DNA of 64,000 bases from JARRKU01 sp050288425 (GTDB lineage: Bacteria > Desulfobacterota > Desulfobacteria > Desulfobacterales > Desulfosarcinaceae): positions 1-64,000 of the forward strand of contig JBNKDU010000126.1 in assembly GCA_050288425.1 (NCBI GenBank), given 5' to 3'. Of the stretch, positions 8,455 through 15,936 are shown piece after piece. The translations under genes and the position numbers were made by a program. How positions within the stretch are numbered: the stretch's first letter is position 1; each line of letters starts with the position of its first letter. The notes under the pieces were generated by a model. The model worked only from the letters and a program-made list of their open reading frames with translations. It searched no databases and had not been told where the DNA came from.

Positions 8455-8505
8455 TTTCCGTCTAAATTTAGTCGAGGAATCGGGGGGTTTTCCTCCGAAG
8501 CCGAC

Positions 8506-8698
8506 GCCGGAGGATGGGGGCTTTCCAGGGATGCTCCGCTTCCGGCCTGGTGATTTCAATTGGTTATCCACGGGGGCATTCAAAGCCCCCTCCCTGGTCG
8601 CCGCCTTTGGCGGCGCCGTGGGTCTCCCCCATGGATAACCAATTGAAATCACGAAGGCCTCCCGCTCATGCATCCCCGGAAAGCCCCCATCCTCCGGC
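8506..8698. repeat. Large interrupted palindrome (MITE-like or REP-like element)
   Basis: Two arms of about 65 bases, 8506-8570 and 8632-8698, are imperfect reverse complements. Segments such as GCCGGAGGATGGGGGC and TGATTTCAATTGGTTATCCA pair with their mirror images. The centre holds a smaller hairpin built on GTCGCCGCC and GGCGGC. There is no open frame or transposase. It fills most of the gap between tatD and the MFS gene and may also end tatD transcription. A non-autonomous mobile element is the simplest explanation; a related remnant may lie at 30746-30765. Confidence 0.8.
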
Positions 8699-8904
8699 TA
8701 TTGCCAAGATCAAAATCCAGTGTTGCAGCAATATTGAATAAGGCGAAATGCCTTTCGCCATTTGACCATTCGACGATTCAACGATTTGACGATATGAAAT
8801 AGCAGCAAAAGACCTGCAGTCACATGCAACTTGGGCATTCCGGATTGCCGCGTTTCAAAATAGCGAGGCCATTTGTGCAGGATATCGGATTTGATGATTG
8901 CCCC

Positions 8905-10086
8905 ATGCCGGAACCGTTCCGGGACAAGGTTGGAATCACCGTGTCCCTGGCCTGGCTTTTCTTCCTCGGTTTCGTCACCCGTGTGATCTTCGCCCCGCTG
9001 ATGCCGGCCATCGAGCAGGATCTGGGGATCGGCCACAGCCAGGCCGGCGGGCTCTTCTTCATGATGAGTCTCGGTTATATGCTGGCGCCCATCTGCTCCG
9101 GATTGATTTCCTCGAAAATCGATCACCTGGGCACCTTGAAACTCTCGGCCTGGGCCATCGGTTTCTGCCTGATACCGTTTATTTTCGTGAGCCGGCTTTG
9201 GATCCTGCGGTTGTTGCTGACGATCATCGGACTGGCGGCCGGCATCCATCTCCCCTCGGCCCTGGCCACCATCACCGCGGAGATCCGCAAGGCCGACTGG
9301 GGCAAGGCCCTGAGCATCCATCAATCCGCGCCGCCGCTGAGCTTCGTGTCCGCACCCCTGGTTGCCGCCCTGCTCTTGACCTGGGTTTCCTGGCGCCATG
9401 TGCTGGTGATCTGGTCTCTTCTCGCCCTGGCCACGGCCCTGTGTTTCACCTTCATGGGCAGAGGCGGCCGGTTCGCCGGCAGGCTGCCCAGCCCCCGCAA
9501 TGTCAAGACCATCGTGTCTCGACCCCCTTTCTGGATCATGGTGCTCCTGTTCGCCACGGCCATGGGCGGCAATGCGGGCATCTACGCGATGCTGCCCCTG
9601 TTTTTCGTCAATGAACGGGGGATGGAGTTGACTTTTGCCAATACCATGATCGGCCTTTCCCAGATTTCCGGCGTCTTCATGGTCTTTGCCGCCGGGTGGA
9701 TCACCGACAAGATCGGCCAGAAACCGGCCATGGCCATATCGTTGCTTGCGGCGGCGATCTTCACCATCCTTCTCGGCACATTGCGGGGCGGATTCCTGTG
9801 GGCCGTGTTGTTCATCCAGCCGGCCGTCTTGTCCTCCTTCTTTCCGGCGGCGTTCGGCGCCCTGGCGCGCGTCGCTCCACCGGCCCTGCGCAGCGTCACC
9901 AATGCGCTGGGACCGCCCCTCGCCTTCCTGCTGGGTGGCGGCGTGCTCCCGGCGGCCATCGGTCGCCTGGGAGAAACCTACTCCTTTTCCGCGGGAATCG
10001 TGATGGCCGGTTGTTTCATGCTGGCGGGATCGGTCCTGGTGCTTTTCCTGAAGCTCGGTCAATTCGACCATGAGGCCGGTTGCTGA
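8905..10086 (+). CDS. Major facilitator superfamily transporter
   Basis: A 12-helix MFS permease of about 393 residues in the inner membrane. The first helix is VGITVSLAWLFFLGFV. After helix 2 there is a divergent loop reading SSKIDHLG, and between helices 8 and 9 the mirror loop WITDKIGQKPAM is a well-formed MFS motif A. The substrate is not deducible; the closest general look is the NNP/CynX-like or oxalate-formate group. An in-frame ATG at 8824 would add 27 mostly polar residues; I prefer 8905, which puts the first helix near the N-terminus, but neither start has a good ribosome site. It stands alone, followed by a promoter and the CBS gene. Confidence 0.88.
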   Translation: MPEPFRDKVGITVSLAWLFFLGFVTRVIFAPLMPAIEQDLGIGHSQAGGLFFMMSLGYMLAPICSGLISSKIDHLGTLKLSAWAIGFCLIPFIFVSRLWILRLLLTIIGLAAGIHLPSALATITAEIRKADWGKALSIHQSAPPLSFVSAPLVAALLLTWVSWRHVLVIWSLLALATALCFTFMGRGGRFAGRLPSPRNVKTIVSRPPFWIMVLLFATAMGGNAGIYAMLPLFFVNERGMELTFANTMIGLSQISGVFMVFAAGWITDKIGQKPAMAISLLAAAIFTILLGTLRGGFLWAVLFIQPAVLSSFFPAAFGALARVAPPALRSVTNALGPPLAFLLGGGVLPAAIGRLGETYSFSAGIVMAGCFMLAGSVLVLFLKLGQFDHEAGC

Positions 10087-10177
10087 CGGCCGACAGCGGA
10101 CATTTTCCCTGTCGCCCGCGTGGCCGTCTGCTCAGCCCGCGGGCATGTCATTGCCCAACCCGGCTTCCGCTGTTCTC

Positions 10178-10207
10178 TTGACTTTAAAGAATTGAGTCGT
10201 GTAAATA
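10178..10207 (+). promoter_or_regulatory. Candidate promoter for the CBS-domain gene
   Basis: TTGACT (10178-10183) and TAAATA (10202-10207) are 18 bases apart in an otherwise GC-rich gap. The implied leader is about 190 bases long and contains an inverted repeat. Confidence 0.45.
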
Positions 10208-10225
10208 GGGGCGTGCATTTTAAAA

Positions 10226-10254
10226 TCGGTCGGCCCGATACCGGACCCGACCGA
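10226..10254. other. Inverted repeat in the leader of the CBS-domain gene
   Basis: TCGGTCGG (10226-10233) and CCGACCGA (10247-10254) can form an 8-bp stem with a 13-base loop. It could be a leader structure, or end transcription leaving the CBS gene region on the minus strand, where ATTTTAAAAT follows. I cannot choose between these. Confidence 0.4.
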
Positions 10255-10404
10255 CTTTCGCGCATGGCGGCGGCGCAAAGTTTACAATTATATGGAATGC
10301 TTTTCCATGCTTCCACCAGGTTCCCCATCAACGCTTTGTTCTTCGACGCCGGTCCAACTTTCTCGACCGGTCGCTCGACGAAATAACTTCCAAAGGGGTT
10401 CGTC

Positions 10405-10863
10405 ATGACCTTTTACGCGAGAGACATAATGGATCGGTCTTTTGCCAAAATTAACGAGAATGCACCCATCGAGCAGGCCATTCAAATGATTTCGAATGGC
10501 AAAATCAGACCGAACGGACAGAAAACCATCAGCCTGATCGTTGTCGACGACTTCGATGCCCTGGTGGGCGTTATTACGATGTACGATATCCTCTATCATC
10601 TTCGTCCCGCTTTTCTGAATTTCGGGATCGACGGGGATCAATTGCCCTGGCAAGGCCAGCTGGAGAAGTTTATCCACGAGCTGAAAAGCAAACAGGTGAA
10701 GCAGGTGATGAGTGGGAAAGTGGTCGGTGCCTCGATGGACGAACACCTGATGGTGGTATTGGACCGCATGATCAAAAACAAATACCGTCGTCTGCCGATA
10801 TTGGAAAATGACAAACCCATCGGCGTGGTTTATCTTTCCGATATCTATTACAAACTCTTCTGA
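10405..10863 (+). CDS. CBS-domain pair protein
   Basis: A 152-residue protein made of two CBS motifs (about residues 5-65 and 95-150), which together form one Bateman module that binds adenosyl ligands such as AMP or ATP. The recurrent features are ARDIMDRS, SLIVVDDFDALVGVITMYDIL, then VKQVMSGKV and RRLPILENDKPIGVVYLSDI. There is no fused enzyme, so it probably acts as a stand-alone energy sensor that binds a partner. AAAGGGG lies eight bases before the ATG. It is convergent with the Cys/Gly-tail membrane protein, with only six bases between the stops. Confidence 0.93.
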   Translation: MTFYARDIMDRSFAKINENAPIEQAIQMISNGKIRPNGQKTISLIVVDDFDALVGVITMYDILYHLRPAFLNFGIDGDQLPWQGQLEKFIHELKSKQVKQVMSGKVVGASMDEHLMVVLDRMIKNKYRRLPILENDKPIGVVYLSDIYYKLF

Positions 10864-10869
10864 ATGGGG

Positions 10870-11511
10870 TTATCCCCCGCACCCTCCGCAACCACCGCCG
10901 CAACCGCCGCCGCAGCCTCCCAGGAATCCGCCACCGCCACAACCTCCGGCATTGCGGTCGTGTTGCGAAAAATTGTGAAAGAAATCATAGGCGCTGATAA
11001 AATAGAGGCTGCCGAATAGGAGCATCATCAGAATCAATATAGAAAAGACTCTCATTCCGTTCAGGTAGCCCCAGATCAACCTGTGGAGGGAGATCCCCTC
11101 GAAGGTCAAAAAGCCCAACAGTCCGATGAGATGGCTGTCATACCAGTGGACCCGCAGCACAAAAGATCCCGGCAGGGTGACGATGAGTACGAGCGCGATA
11201 AAGAAAAGAAATGCCGGGCCGGACAGGTGCCGGTGGTAGGAACACGCCCAACCGACGGCGAGTGCCACGGTCGGAAATCCAAGAATAAAAATCCAGGTGT
11301 CGCGGCCAGACGTCGAAGGAGAAGCTTCTGTCCCGGTATCGGGCAGGGCCAGATGTTCTTTCACCGGCGGCAGGGCATCCCGGAATGCGAAGCGTCGTTT
11401 GCAGGCCGGGCAGGTGATGTCCCGGTGAAATGGGGTCGATTTGTCTACCCGCATCTCGCCCAGGCAAACCGGGCAGCGGATGGGGTAGCTGTCTTTTACG
11501 GCATCATCCAT
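10870..11511 (-). CDS. Membrane protein with N-terminal zinc ribbon and Cys/Gly-repeat tail
   Basis: A 213-residue protein I do not recognise as a named family. Residues about 12-40 form a zinc ribbon (CPVC then CPAC). A polar linker follows, then hydrophobic stretches at about residues 72-90, 95-115, 125-135 and 153-175. The last 25 or so residues are almost only Gly and Cys, with GGCGG units and six cysteines, all encoded by ordinary TGC codons. Such tails occur in some membrane families and could bind metal or be modified after translation. Its start overlaps the end of the upstream nucleotidyltransferase-like gene by 16 bases. The radical SAM enzyme two genes up makes the tail a candidate substrate, which is my inference only. 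Confidence 0.82.
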   Translation of the reverse strand: MDDAVKDSYPIRCPVCLGEMRVDKSTPFHRDITCPACKRRFAFRDALPPVKEHLALPDTGTEASPSTSGRDTWIFILGFPTVALAVGWACSYHRHLSGPAFLFFIALVLIVTLPGSFVLRVHWYDSHLIGLLGFLTFEGISLHRLIWGYLNGMRVFSILILMMLLFGSLYFISAYDFFHNFSQHDRNAGGCGGGGFLGGCGGGCGGGCGGCGG

Positions 11512-12215
11512 CGAACTGCCTTGTCCAGCAACCGGAAAAGCCGGTTGTGAAAGGTATCCACATCCCGGGGCGCCAGTGGTCCCGGTTTCTCCTTGAGTTG
11601 CAGCAAGTCCTCGAGTACATCGGCCGCGTCTCCCCAGGCCGTCCTGAACGTTGCAAGCCTTTGTTCATATTGTTGGGGGACTTCTATGCCGGTGATGCGC
11701 AGCGCAGTGCCCAGGTCGGTAAACAACTTCGGAAGGACTCCCGTGAGGTAGTTTAGATAGCGTTTCCGGTCCGACCCCATGGTGACGTAAGTATAAATGC
11801 ACCGAAGTCGCAGGTTTCGCAGTGACTGGGTCACCAGGAAACGGACCATCCCCCCGTCGATGGACACCTTCTCGAAGGGATTCGCACCGTGCAGCACCCG
11901 GTAATTCCTTTTGATGCTCTCGAATTTGGTGGCAAAGGCGCGGAAACTTTCCTCCATCTCCGCATGGCAGATGACCATTGGCCGTATGGGAACCGGTGCC
12001 TGGATGGCATGCGCGACGGCCCGATGGGCATCCGGATTGGAGTCGTTCAAAACCAGAAGGAGATTCAGATCCGATTGCTTTCTGGAAATGTTGCCCCGTA
12101 CGGCGCTGCCGTACAAAACCACGGAATAGAGATTGTCGCGCAGACTGGTGGTCAGTTGACCCACGCAACCATCCAGCGCGTTTCGATATTTCGGGGGGAG
12201 GTTCAAGGAGTACAT
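11496..12215 (-). CDS. Nucleotidyltransferase-fold protein with degenerate active site
   Basis: A 239-residue protein whose N-terminus carries the Pol-beta/MNT nucleotidyltransferase motif: LYGSAVRGN, then ten residues on, SDLNLLLV. Active members have SD-x-D there; here the second Asp is Asn, and no clear third Asp is seen on the following strand, so catalysis is doubtful. The rest is helical and rich in Arg and Leu. The ATG at 12215 is preceded by AGGAGG at a rather long spacing. Its start region is shared with a dispersed repeat (12214-12242). The frame stays open nine codons further into that repeat. It overlaps the next gene downstream by 16 bases, which suggests a coupled pair. Confidence 0.82.
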   Translation of the reverse strand: MYSLNLPPKYRNALDGCVGQLTTSLRDNLYSVVLYGSAVRGNISRKQSDLNLLLVLNDSNPDAHRAVAHAIQAPVPIRPMVICHAEMEESFRAFATKFESIKRNYRVLHGANPFEKVSIDGGMVRFLVTQSLRNLRLRCIYTYVTMGSDRKRYLNYLTGVLPKLFTDLGTALRITGIEVPQQYEQRLATFRTAWGDAADVLEDLLQLKEKPGPLAPRDVDTFHNRLFRLLDKAVRWMMP

Positions 12216-12242
12216 GGCTCTGAAGCCCTCCTGCTTTTGCAA
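12214..12242. repeat. Dispersed repeat copy at the start of the nucleotidyltransferase-like gene
   Basis: An 18-base stretch beginning ATGGCTCTGAAG, then after two differing bases CTTTTGCAAC, is repeated at 54156-54185 with the same layout. Here it supplies the ribosome-binding site and touches the start codon of the minus-strand gene. The matching copy forms one arm of a palindrome between ddl and the purD-purE gene. Confidence 0.75.
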
Positions 12243-12291
12243 CGATAGGAAAATATATCCATCTATGGACCCGGGAATTCGATTCTATCCA

Positions 12292-13344
12292 TCAGGCGAC
12301 TTCCAGTTGGTGACCCTGGCCGGCCACCCAGCATCCGGGATCGGCCCTGAACGGATCCCCATGCACGGCGTATGCGAGGCAACGCAATCCGCCGCGGCAG
12401 GTCTGTGCATGGCGGCACCCGGTGCACTGGGCGCTGATGGCTGCGTCGTCCCTGAGTCGCCGAAACAGGTCGGCGCCGAAATAGAGATCCGCCATATGGG
12501 TTCGCATCACGTTGCCCACGACCATGGGCATCCGGCGGCACGGCACCAGGTCTCCATTGGCCAGGACGGTCAGCAGGGTATCACCCGCGGTGCACCGGTA
12601 GGGGGTACCGCCGGCCACCAGGAATTGCAACGCGCGGTGCATGGCGATCCGGGTCTTCCCATTCTCTTTGGCTCTCTCCCTGTCCATGCGCACAAACAGT
12701 TCCCACACCTCATTGGGGTCCAACATCTGGTGGGACATGGCGCCGCCGCGACCCAGGGGAATCAGCCGATCCGCCCAGACGCGGGCCACACCAAGCCTGC
12801 GTCCGATGTCGGCGACCTCGGAAAATTCGCGGAAATTGCCTTTATGGGCCGTAACGGCGATCAGGGTGGGAATGCCGACACGAACCAATTGTTCGATGGC
12901 GGCGACGGTTCGATGGAAGTTCCCCTTCCCGCGGATATGATCGTGGGTCGACGGGCCGCCTTCCAGGCTTACCTGCACGAACCTGGGAGACAGGGATTCG
13001 AGCAACCGGGCGTTGGATTCATCGATGGCCAGGCCATTGGTTAAAATGGCAAAGGTGAACCATTTTTTGTGACGCGCGAAGATCTCCAGCAGTCGAAAGA
13101 AATCTTCGCGAAGGAACGGATCGCCGCCGGTGACCGTGATGTGCCCTCCGACATGCCGCCTGGAAAGGCGGCGCCATCGGGTCAACAATACCTTGTACTG
13201 TTCCAGGATGGAAAGCAGTTGCGGCAGGGGAAGCTCGGGTTGGGCGTGCTCCTCCCGGTAACAATGGCGGCAGCCGGCGTTGCATCGATCCGTGATGTGC
13301 CATTGCAGCAGGAACCGCTTTTTGGAATGCGTACCCATGGCCAT
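12292..13344 (-). CDS. Radical SAM/SPASM-domain protein
   Basis: A 350-residue enzyme. The radical SAM core holds Cys21, Cys25 and Cys28 (DRCNAGCRHCYR) for the SAM-bound 4Fe-4S cluster, a GGDP motif after the second strand, and a barrel ending near residue 230. The C-terminal third is a SPASM-type region with cysteines in PYRCTAG, LVPCRRM, CTGCRHAQTC and GLRC, for auxiliary clusters. This architecture is that of peptide and protein maturases (anaerobic sulfatase maturase, PqqE and RiPP enzymes), though some members act on haem. The ATG at 13344 is chosen over a TTG at 13386 and an ATG at 13338. Iron-sulfur partner upstream; downstream neighbours include a membrane protein with a Cys/Gly tail. 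Confidence 0.92.
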   Translation of the reverse strand: MAMGTHSKKRFLLQWHITDRCNAGCRHCYREEHAQPELPLPQLLSILEQYKVLLTRWRRLSRRHVGGHITVTGGDPFLREDFFRLLEIFARHKKWFTFAILTNGLAIDESNARLLESLSPRFVQVSLEGGPSTHDHIRGKGNFHRTVAAIEQLVRVGIPTLIAVTAHKGNFREFSEVADIGRRLGVARVWADRLIPLGRGGAMSHQMLDPNEVWELFVRMDRERAKENGKTRIAMHRALQFLVAGGTPYRCTAGDTLLTVLANGDLVPCRRMPMVVGNVMRTHMADLYFGADLFRRLRDDAAISAQCTGCRHAQTCRGGLRCLAYAVHGDPFRADPGCWVAGQGHQLEVA

Positions 13345-13422
13345 GAGGAATTCATATCCTGTCGACCCTGAGGTTGCAACCGGCAAAGGAAAAACAAGTC
13401 GTGGAGATCCGGGAGGACGTCC

Positions 13423-14478
13423 CTATTTCCCTCTTTCCTTGGCCATCTTCAAATAAGTTTTTATGATGTTATCGGGCGGTATGTATTGGTCCGCGGCATC
13501 CTTTTGCTTCAGCACAATGGCTTCGCCGGGGCAGGTGGGGATGCACAGGCCGCAGCCGATGCAGCGATCCGCGTCGATCACGGCCGCGTCTTCCATGTGG
13601 ATGGCCTCCATCTGGCATCGGTCCAGACAGGTCTCGCATGCCGTGCACCTCTCCTCGATCACCTCGGCGGAATAGTTGGTGTGAACCGACAAGGCCGGCT
13701 TGGGGAAGTCACGCATATTCTTCAGCACCTGGCAACAGCAGCCGCAGCAAAGGCAGATGTTGATGGGGTTCTTGGAATTGGACGGCTGCACCACCAGCCC
13801 GGCCTCCGCCCCGGCTTTGAGAATATCCAGGGCTTCCTCGGTGGATATGGAGCGGCCCAGGCCGTTCTGCTCGTAGTAAAAAGCCCCGCCGCCGAAGATC
13901 AGGCAAGCTTCCATGGGTTTGTCGCAACCGTGTCCCATCATCTGCTGCTCGCGCCGGCATATGCAGGGCGCCACCACGATCTTCGACTGCCGGGCGATGA
14001 TCTCTTCCGCCGCTTCATAGGGCGCCACCGTCATTTCGGAGGTAATGCTTTGGCCCACCGGGATGACGCGCAATTGCTTGGTCCTTTTGCCCGCCCAATT
14101 CTTTTTCGCCAGGTGGGGAATATATTCGTTCACGTCCCGAATCAGGTCGGGATCCAGGTCGTTGACATGATATTCCCAGATACCCACGACAAACTGGGCG
14201 GCCATATAGAAATCCTGCCCGTCTTTAGACCTGCGAAAGGTCAGCCCTTTGCGTGACATCTCGTGGAGCCTGGGTGCGATATCGGACGGTTCCCGGGCCA
14301 ACCGCGCGGCGATGGCTTCCGCCGGCTCGGGCCGCATGGTCAACGCCGTGGCGATGGAGGCCTCTTCGGGGTCGAACAGCCGTTGGAGAATGCGAAGTTC
14401 GACACCGGATTCCGTGGCCGGGAATCCGGCCGGCAGGTTATCGAGGTGCTCGGCCAGTCGTTTATAGATGTCTTTCAC
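13423..14478 (-). CDS. 4Fe-4S dicluster ferredoxin-type protein
   Basis: A 351-residue cytoplasmic protein. The N-terminal half looks like a winged-helix region (about residues 20-85: AEAIAARLAREPSDIAPRL, then a basic RKGLTFRR). A Cys-rich middle (APCICRREQQ, and CLCCGCCCQVL near residue 260) leads to a C-terminal bacterial ferredoxin domain with two classical CxxCxxCxxxC motifs (CTACETCLDRC and CIGCGLCIPTCP). The GTG at 14478 is preferred to the ATG at 14535, because a GGGGG site stands just before it. It lies 78 bases upstream of the radical SAM gene and could supply electrons to it. Similar proteins are common in sulfate reducers; exact role unknown. Confidence 0.88.
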   Translation of the reverse strand: MKDIYKRLAEHLDNLPAGFPATESGVELRILQRLFDPEEASIATALTMRPEPAEAIAARLAREPSDIAPRLHEMSRKGLTFRRSKDGQDFYMAAQFVVGIWEYHVNDLDPDLIRDVNEYIPHLAKKNWAGKRTKQLRVIPVGQSITSEMTVAPYEAAEEIIARQSKIVVAPCICRREQQMMGHGCDKPMEACLIFGGGAFYYEQNGLGRSISTEEALDILKAGAEAGLVVQPSNSKNPINICLCCGCCCQVLKNMRDFPKPALSVHTNYSAEVIEERCTACETCLDRCQMEAIHMEDAAVIDADRCIGCGLCIPTCPGEAIVLKQKDAADQYIPPDNIIKTYLKMAKERGK

Positions 14479-14579
14479 GGGTGCCCCCTTCTGGATTGGA
14501 GTCTGGCATCGGCACCAGTGATAGCATGCATGCACGAAAATCGCCAGTCTTCATCGATGATCGATACGACTGTTTTGCT

Positions 14580-14610
14580 CTCATCGCCGGCGTTCGAGGC
14601 CGGCGATGAG
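14580..14610. other. Strong hairpin between two minus-strand genes
   Basis: A perfect 12-bp inverted repeat (14580-14591 and 14599-14610) with a 7-base loop lies just after the oxidoreductase stop. No T run follows on the minus strand, so it may be a factor-dependent terminator or an RNA stabiliser. Confidence 0.55.
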
Positions 14611-14633
14611 GTGTCTGAAGTCGTCGTCGCTTT

Positions 14634-15488
14634 TTACACCCAGACCGACTTGTTGCTCTGGACAAAATCTTCAAATCGAATCGGATCCTGACCGGTGACG
14701 GCTTTGACATCTTCCGTTACAGAGGCCATGAATCCTTGCCGGACCGCGGCATACAAACCCGCCATCATCTGGACCGGTCCTTCGGGCATGCCGGTGTTCA
14801 GGGCGCCTTCGACCATCTCCGCTTCGCTGATGGCGTGATACTGGATGGTCTTTTGGATGCCGTTGGTGATCAGGGTCGCCACCTGCGTATGGTCCAGGGC
14901 CTCAGGTCCGGTGAGATTGAATGCCTGCCCGAATTTTTCCTTCTCGAATGCCATCGCCGCCACGGCCGCGATATCCTTCACGCTGATGAAACTGGTCTTT
15001 CCATCGCCGGCGGCCAGAAAGATCCCGCCCTGGGCCAACATGGGCGCCAGAAACCCCACCGAGAAGTTTTCCATAAAGAAATTGGGCCGCAGAACGGTGT
15101 GATTCACACCCGAGGATGCCAGGTATTTTTCGATCCGGTGCAGCGGCAATTCTTCCGCCATATCCGCGCCCAGGGCCGAGTTGAAAACGATATGGCCCAC
15201 GCCGGCTTCTTTGGCCCGGTCGATTGCCGGGATCAATTTTTGATCCGATTCCGGGTCCAGGGGCGGTGCCATCAGGAAAAGGCCGGCGGCGCCTTCCAGA
15301 ACCGCAGCCACGCTATCCAGGTCTTCGAATACCAGTCTTCGGGTGTAGATCCCCTGCACCTGTCGCCGTTTTTCCGGATTCGTGGTCCCGGGCACCACGT
15401 CATATCCCTTGTCCTTCAATGCCTCGACAACCGCACCCCCCAGGGTTCCCGATGCGCCGCTCACCACGATTCTGACTGAATTGGCCAT
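14634..15488 (-). CDS. NmrA-like NAD(P)-binding oxidoreductase
   Basis: A 284-residue atypical short-chain dehydrogenase. The N-terminal Rossmann fold has the dinucleotide motif GASGTLGGAVVEAL at residues 10-23, and the family lacks the usual Tyr-x-x-x-Lys pair. The sequence LRPNFFMENF is the conserved NmrA/QorB-type patch near residue 135. Members include NAD(P)H:quinone oxidoreductases (QorB) and redox sensors. AGGAGG lies ten bases before the ATG. It is divergent from an HxlR regulator, the same pairing as qorB with its regulator gene in enterobacteria, so a role in quinone or electrophile stress is likely but inferred. Confidence 0.9.
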   Translation of the reverse strand: MANSVRIVVSGASGTLGGAVVEALKDKGYDVVPGTTNPEKRRQVQGIYTRRLVFEDLDSVAAVLEGAAGLFLMAPPLDPESDQKLIPAIDRAKEAGVGHIVFNSALGADMAEELPLHRIEKYLASSGVNHTVLRPNFFMENFSVGFLAPMLAQGGIFLAAGDGKTSFISVKDIAAVAAMAFEKEKFGQAFNLTGPEALDHTQVATLITNGIQKTIQYHAISEAEMVEGALNTGMPEGPVQMMAGLYAAVRQGFMASVTEDVKAVTGQDPIRFEDFVQSNKSVWV

Positions 15489-15570
15489 TTTCCCGCCTCC
15501 TTGAAGTGTAAAGTTATGATTGCAAAATCAATCCTTGAGTATTAAAATATCGCTATAAATAAATTTAGCA

Positions 15571-15596
15571 AGTACGCACAATTTTGTACTATAGTA
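15571..15596. promoter_or_regulatory. Candidate operator of the HxlR regulator
   Basis: The AT-rich divergent spacer holds a perfect palindrome TACTATAGTA (15587-15596) and an overlapping inverted repeat AGTAC (15571-15575) with GTACT (15586-15590). HxlR/YodB-type repressors bind TACT-AGTA dyads, so this is a good candidate site. It could control both the oxidoreductase and the regulator gene. Confidence 0.6.
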
Positions 15597-15623
15597 ACTA
15601 AAAAGAAACTAAAGGGGCGGGCC

Positions 15624-15932
15624 ATGGTCGTTGTCAGCGCTTGTCCGGTGACGACAACACTATCCGTCATCGGCGGAAAATGGAAACCCATCATCCTGTT
15701 CGTGATTCAGGACGGGAAGAAGCGGTTCGGGGAAATCAAGAAGCTAATTCCGGGCATCACCCAGAAGATGTTGACCCAGCAGTTGCGGGAACTGGAGAAG
15801 GACGGCATCGTCCATAGAAAAGTATACCCGGTGGTCCCGCCCAGAGTCGAATATTCCATGACCGAATACGGCAGAACGTTGGCCCCCATCCTGGCCGCCT
15901 TGGCAAAGTGGGGTCGGGCGCATCAAAGATAG
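15624..15932 (+). CDS. HxlR-family transcriptional regulator
   Basis: A 102-residue winged-helix DNA-binding protein, almost exactly the HxlR domain: CPVTTTLSVIGGKWKPIILF, then RFGEIKKLIPGITQKMLTQQLRELEKDGIV in the recognition-helix region, and the wing ending PRVEYSMTEYGRTL. Cys7, just before the domain, is the conserved redox-sensing Cys of the YodB/HypR/QorR group. It is divergent from the NmrA-like oxidoreductase gene, with dyads in between, and so most likely represses or activates that gene in response to quinones or disulfide stress. The ATG at 15624 has a GGGG site upstream. Confidence 0.94.
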   Translation: MVVVSACPVTTTLSVIGGKWKPIILFVIQDGKKRFGEIKKLIPGITQKMLTQQLRELEKDGIVHRKVYPVVPPRVEYSMTEYGRTLAPILAALAKWGRAHQR

Positions 15933-15936
15933 GGTC

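Noticed and set aside
8506..8698. A CRISPR array
   Set aside because: It is a single palindrome with inverted arms, not a set of regularly spaced direct repeats. No array was seen anywhere in the window.
8710..10071. A 453-residue minus-strand reading frame
   Set aside because: Antisense to the MFS transporter; highly charged, with no recognisable domain.
10870..10945. Selenocysteine codons in the Cys/Gly tail
   Set aside because: All the tail cysteines are ordinary TGC and the gene ends in TAA, so it is not a selenoprotein.
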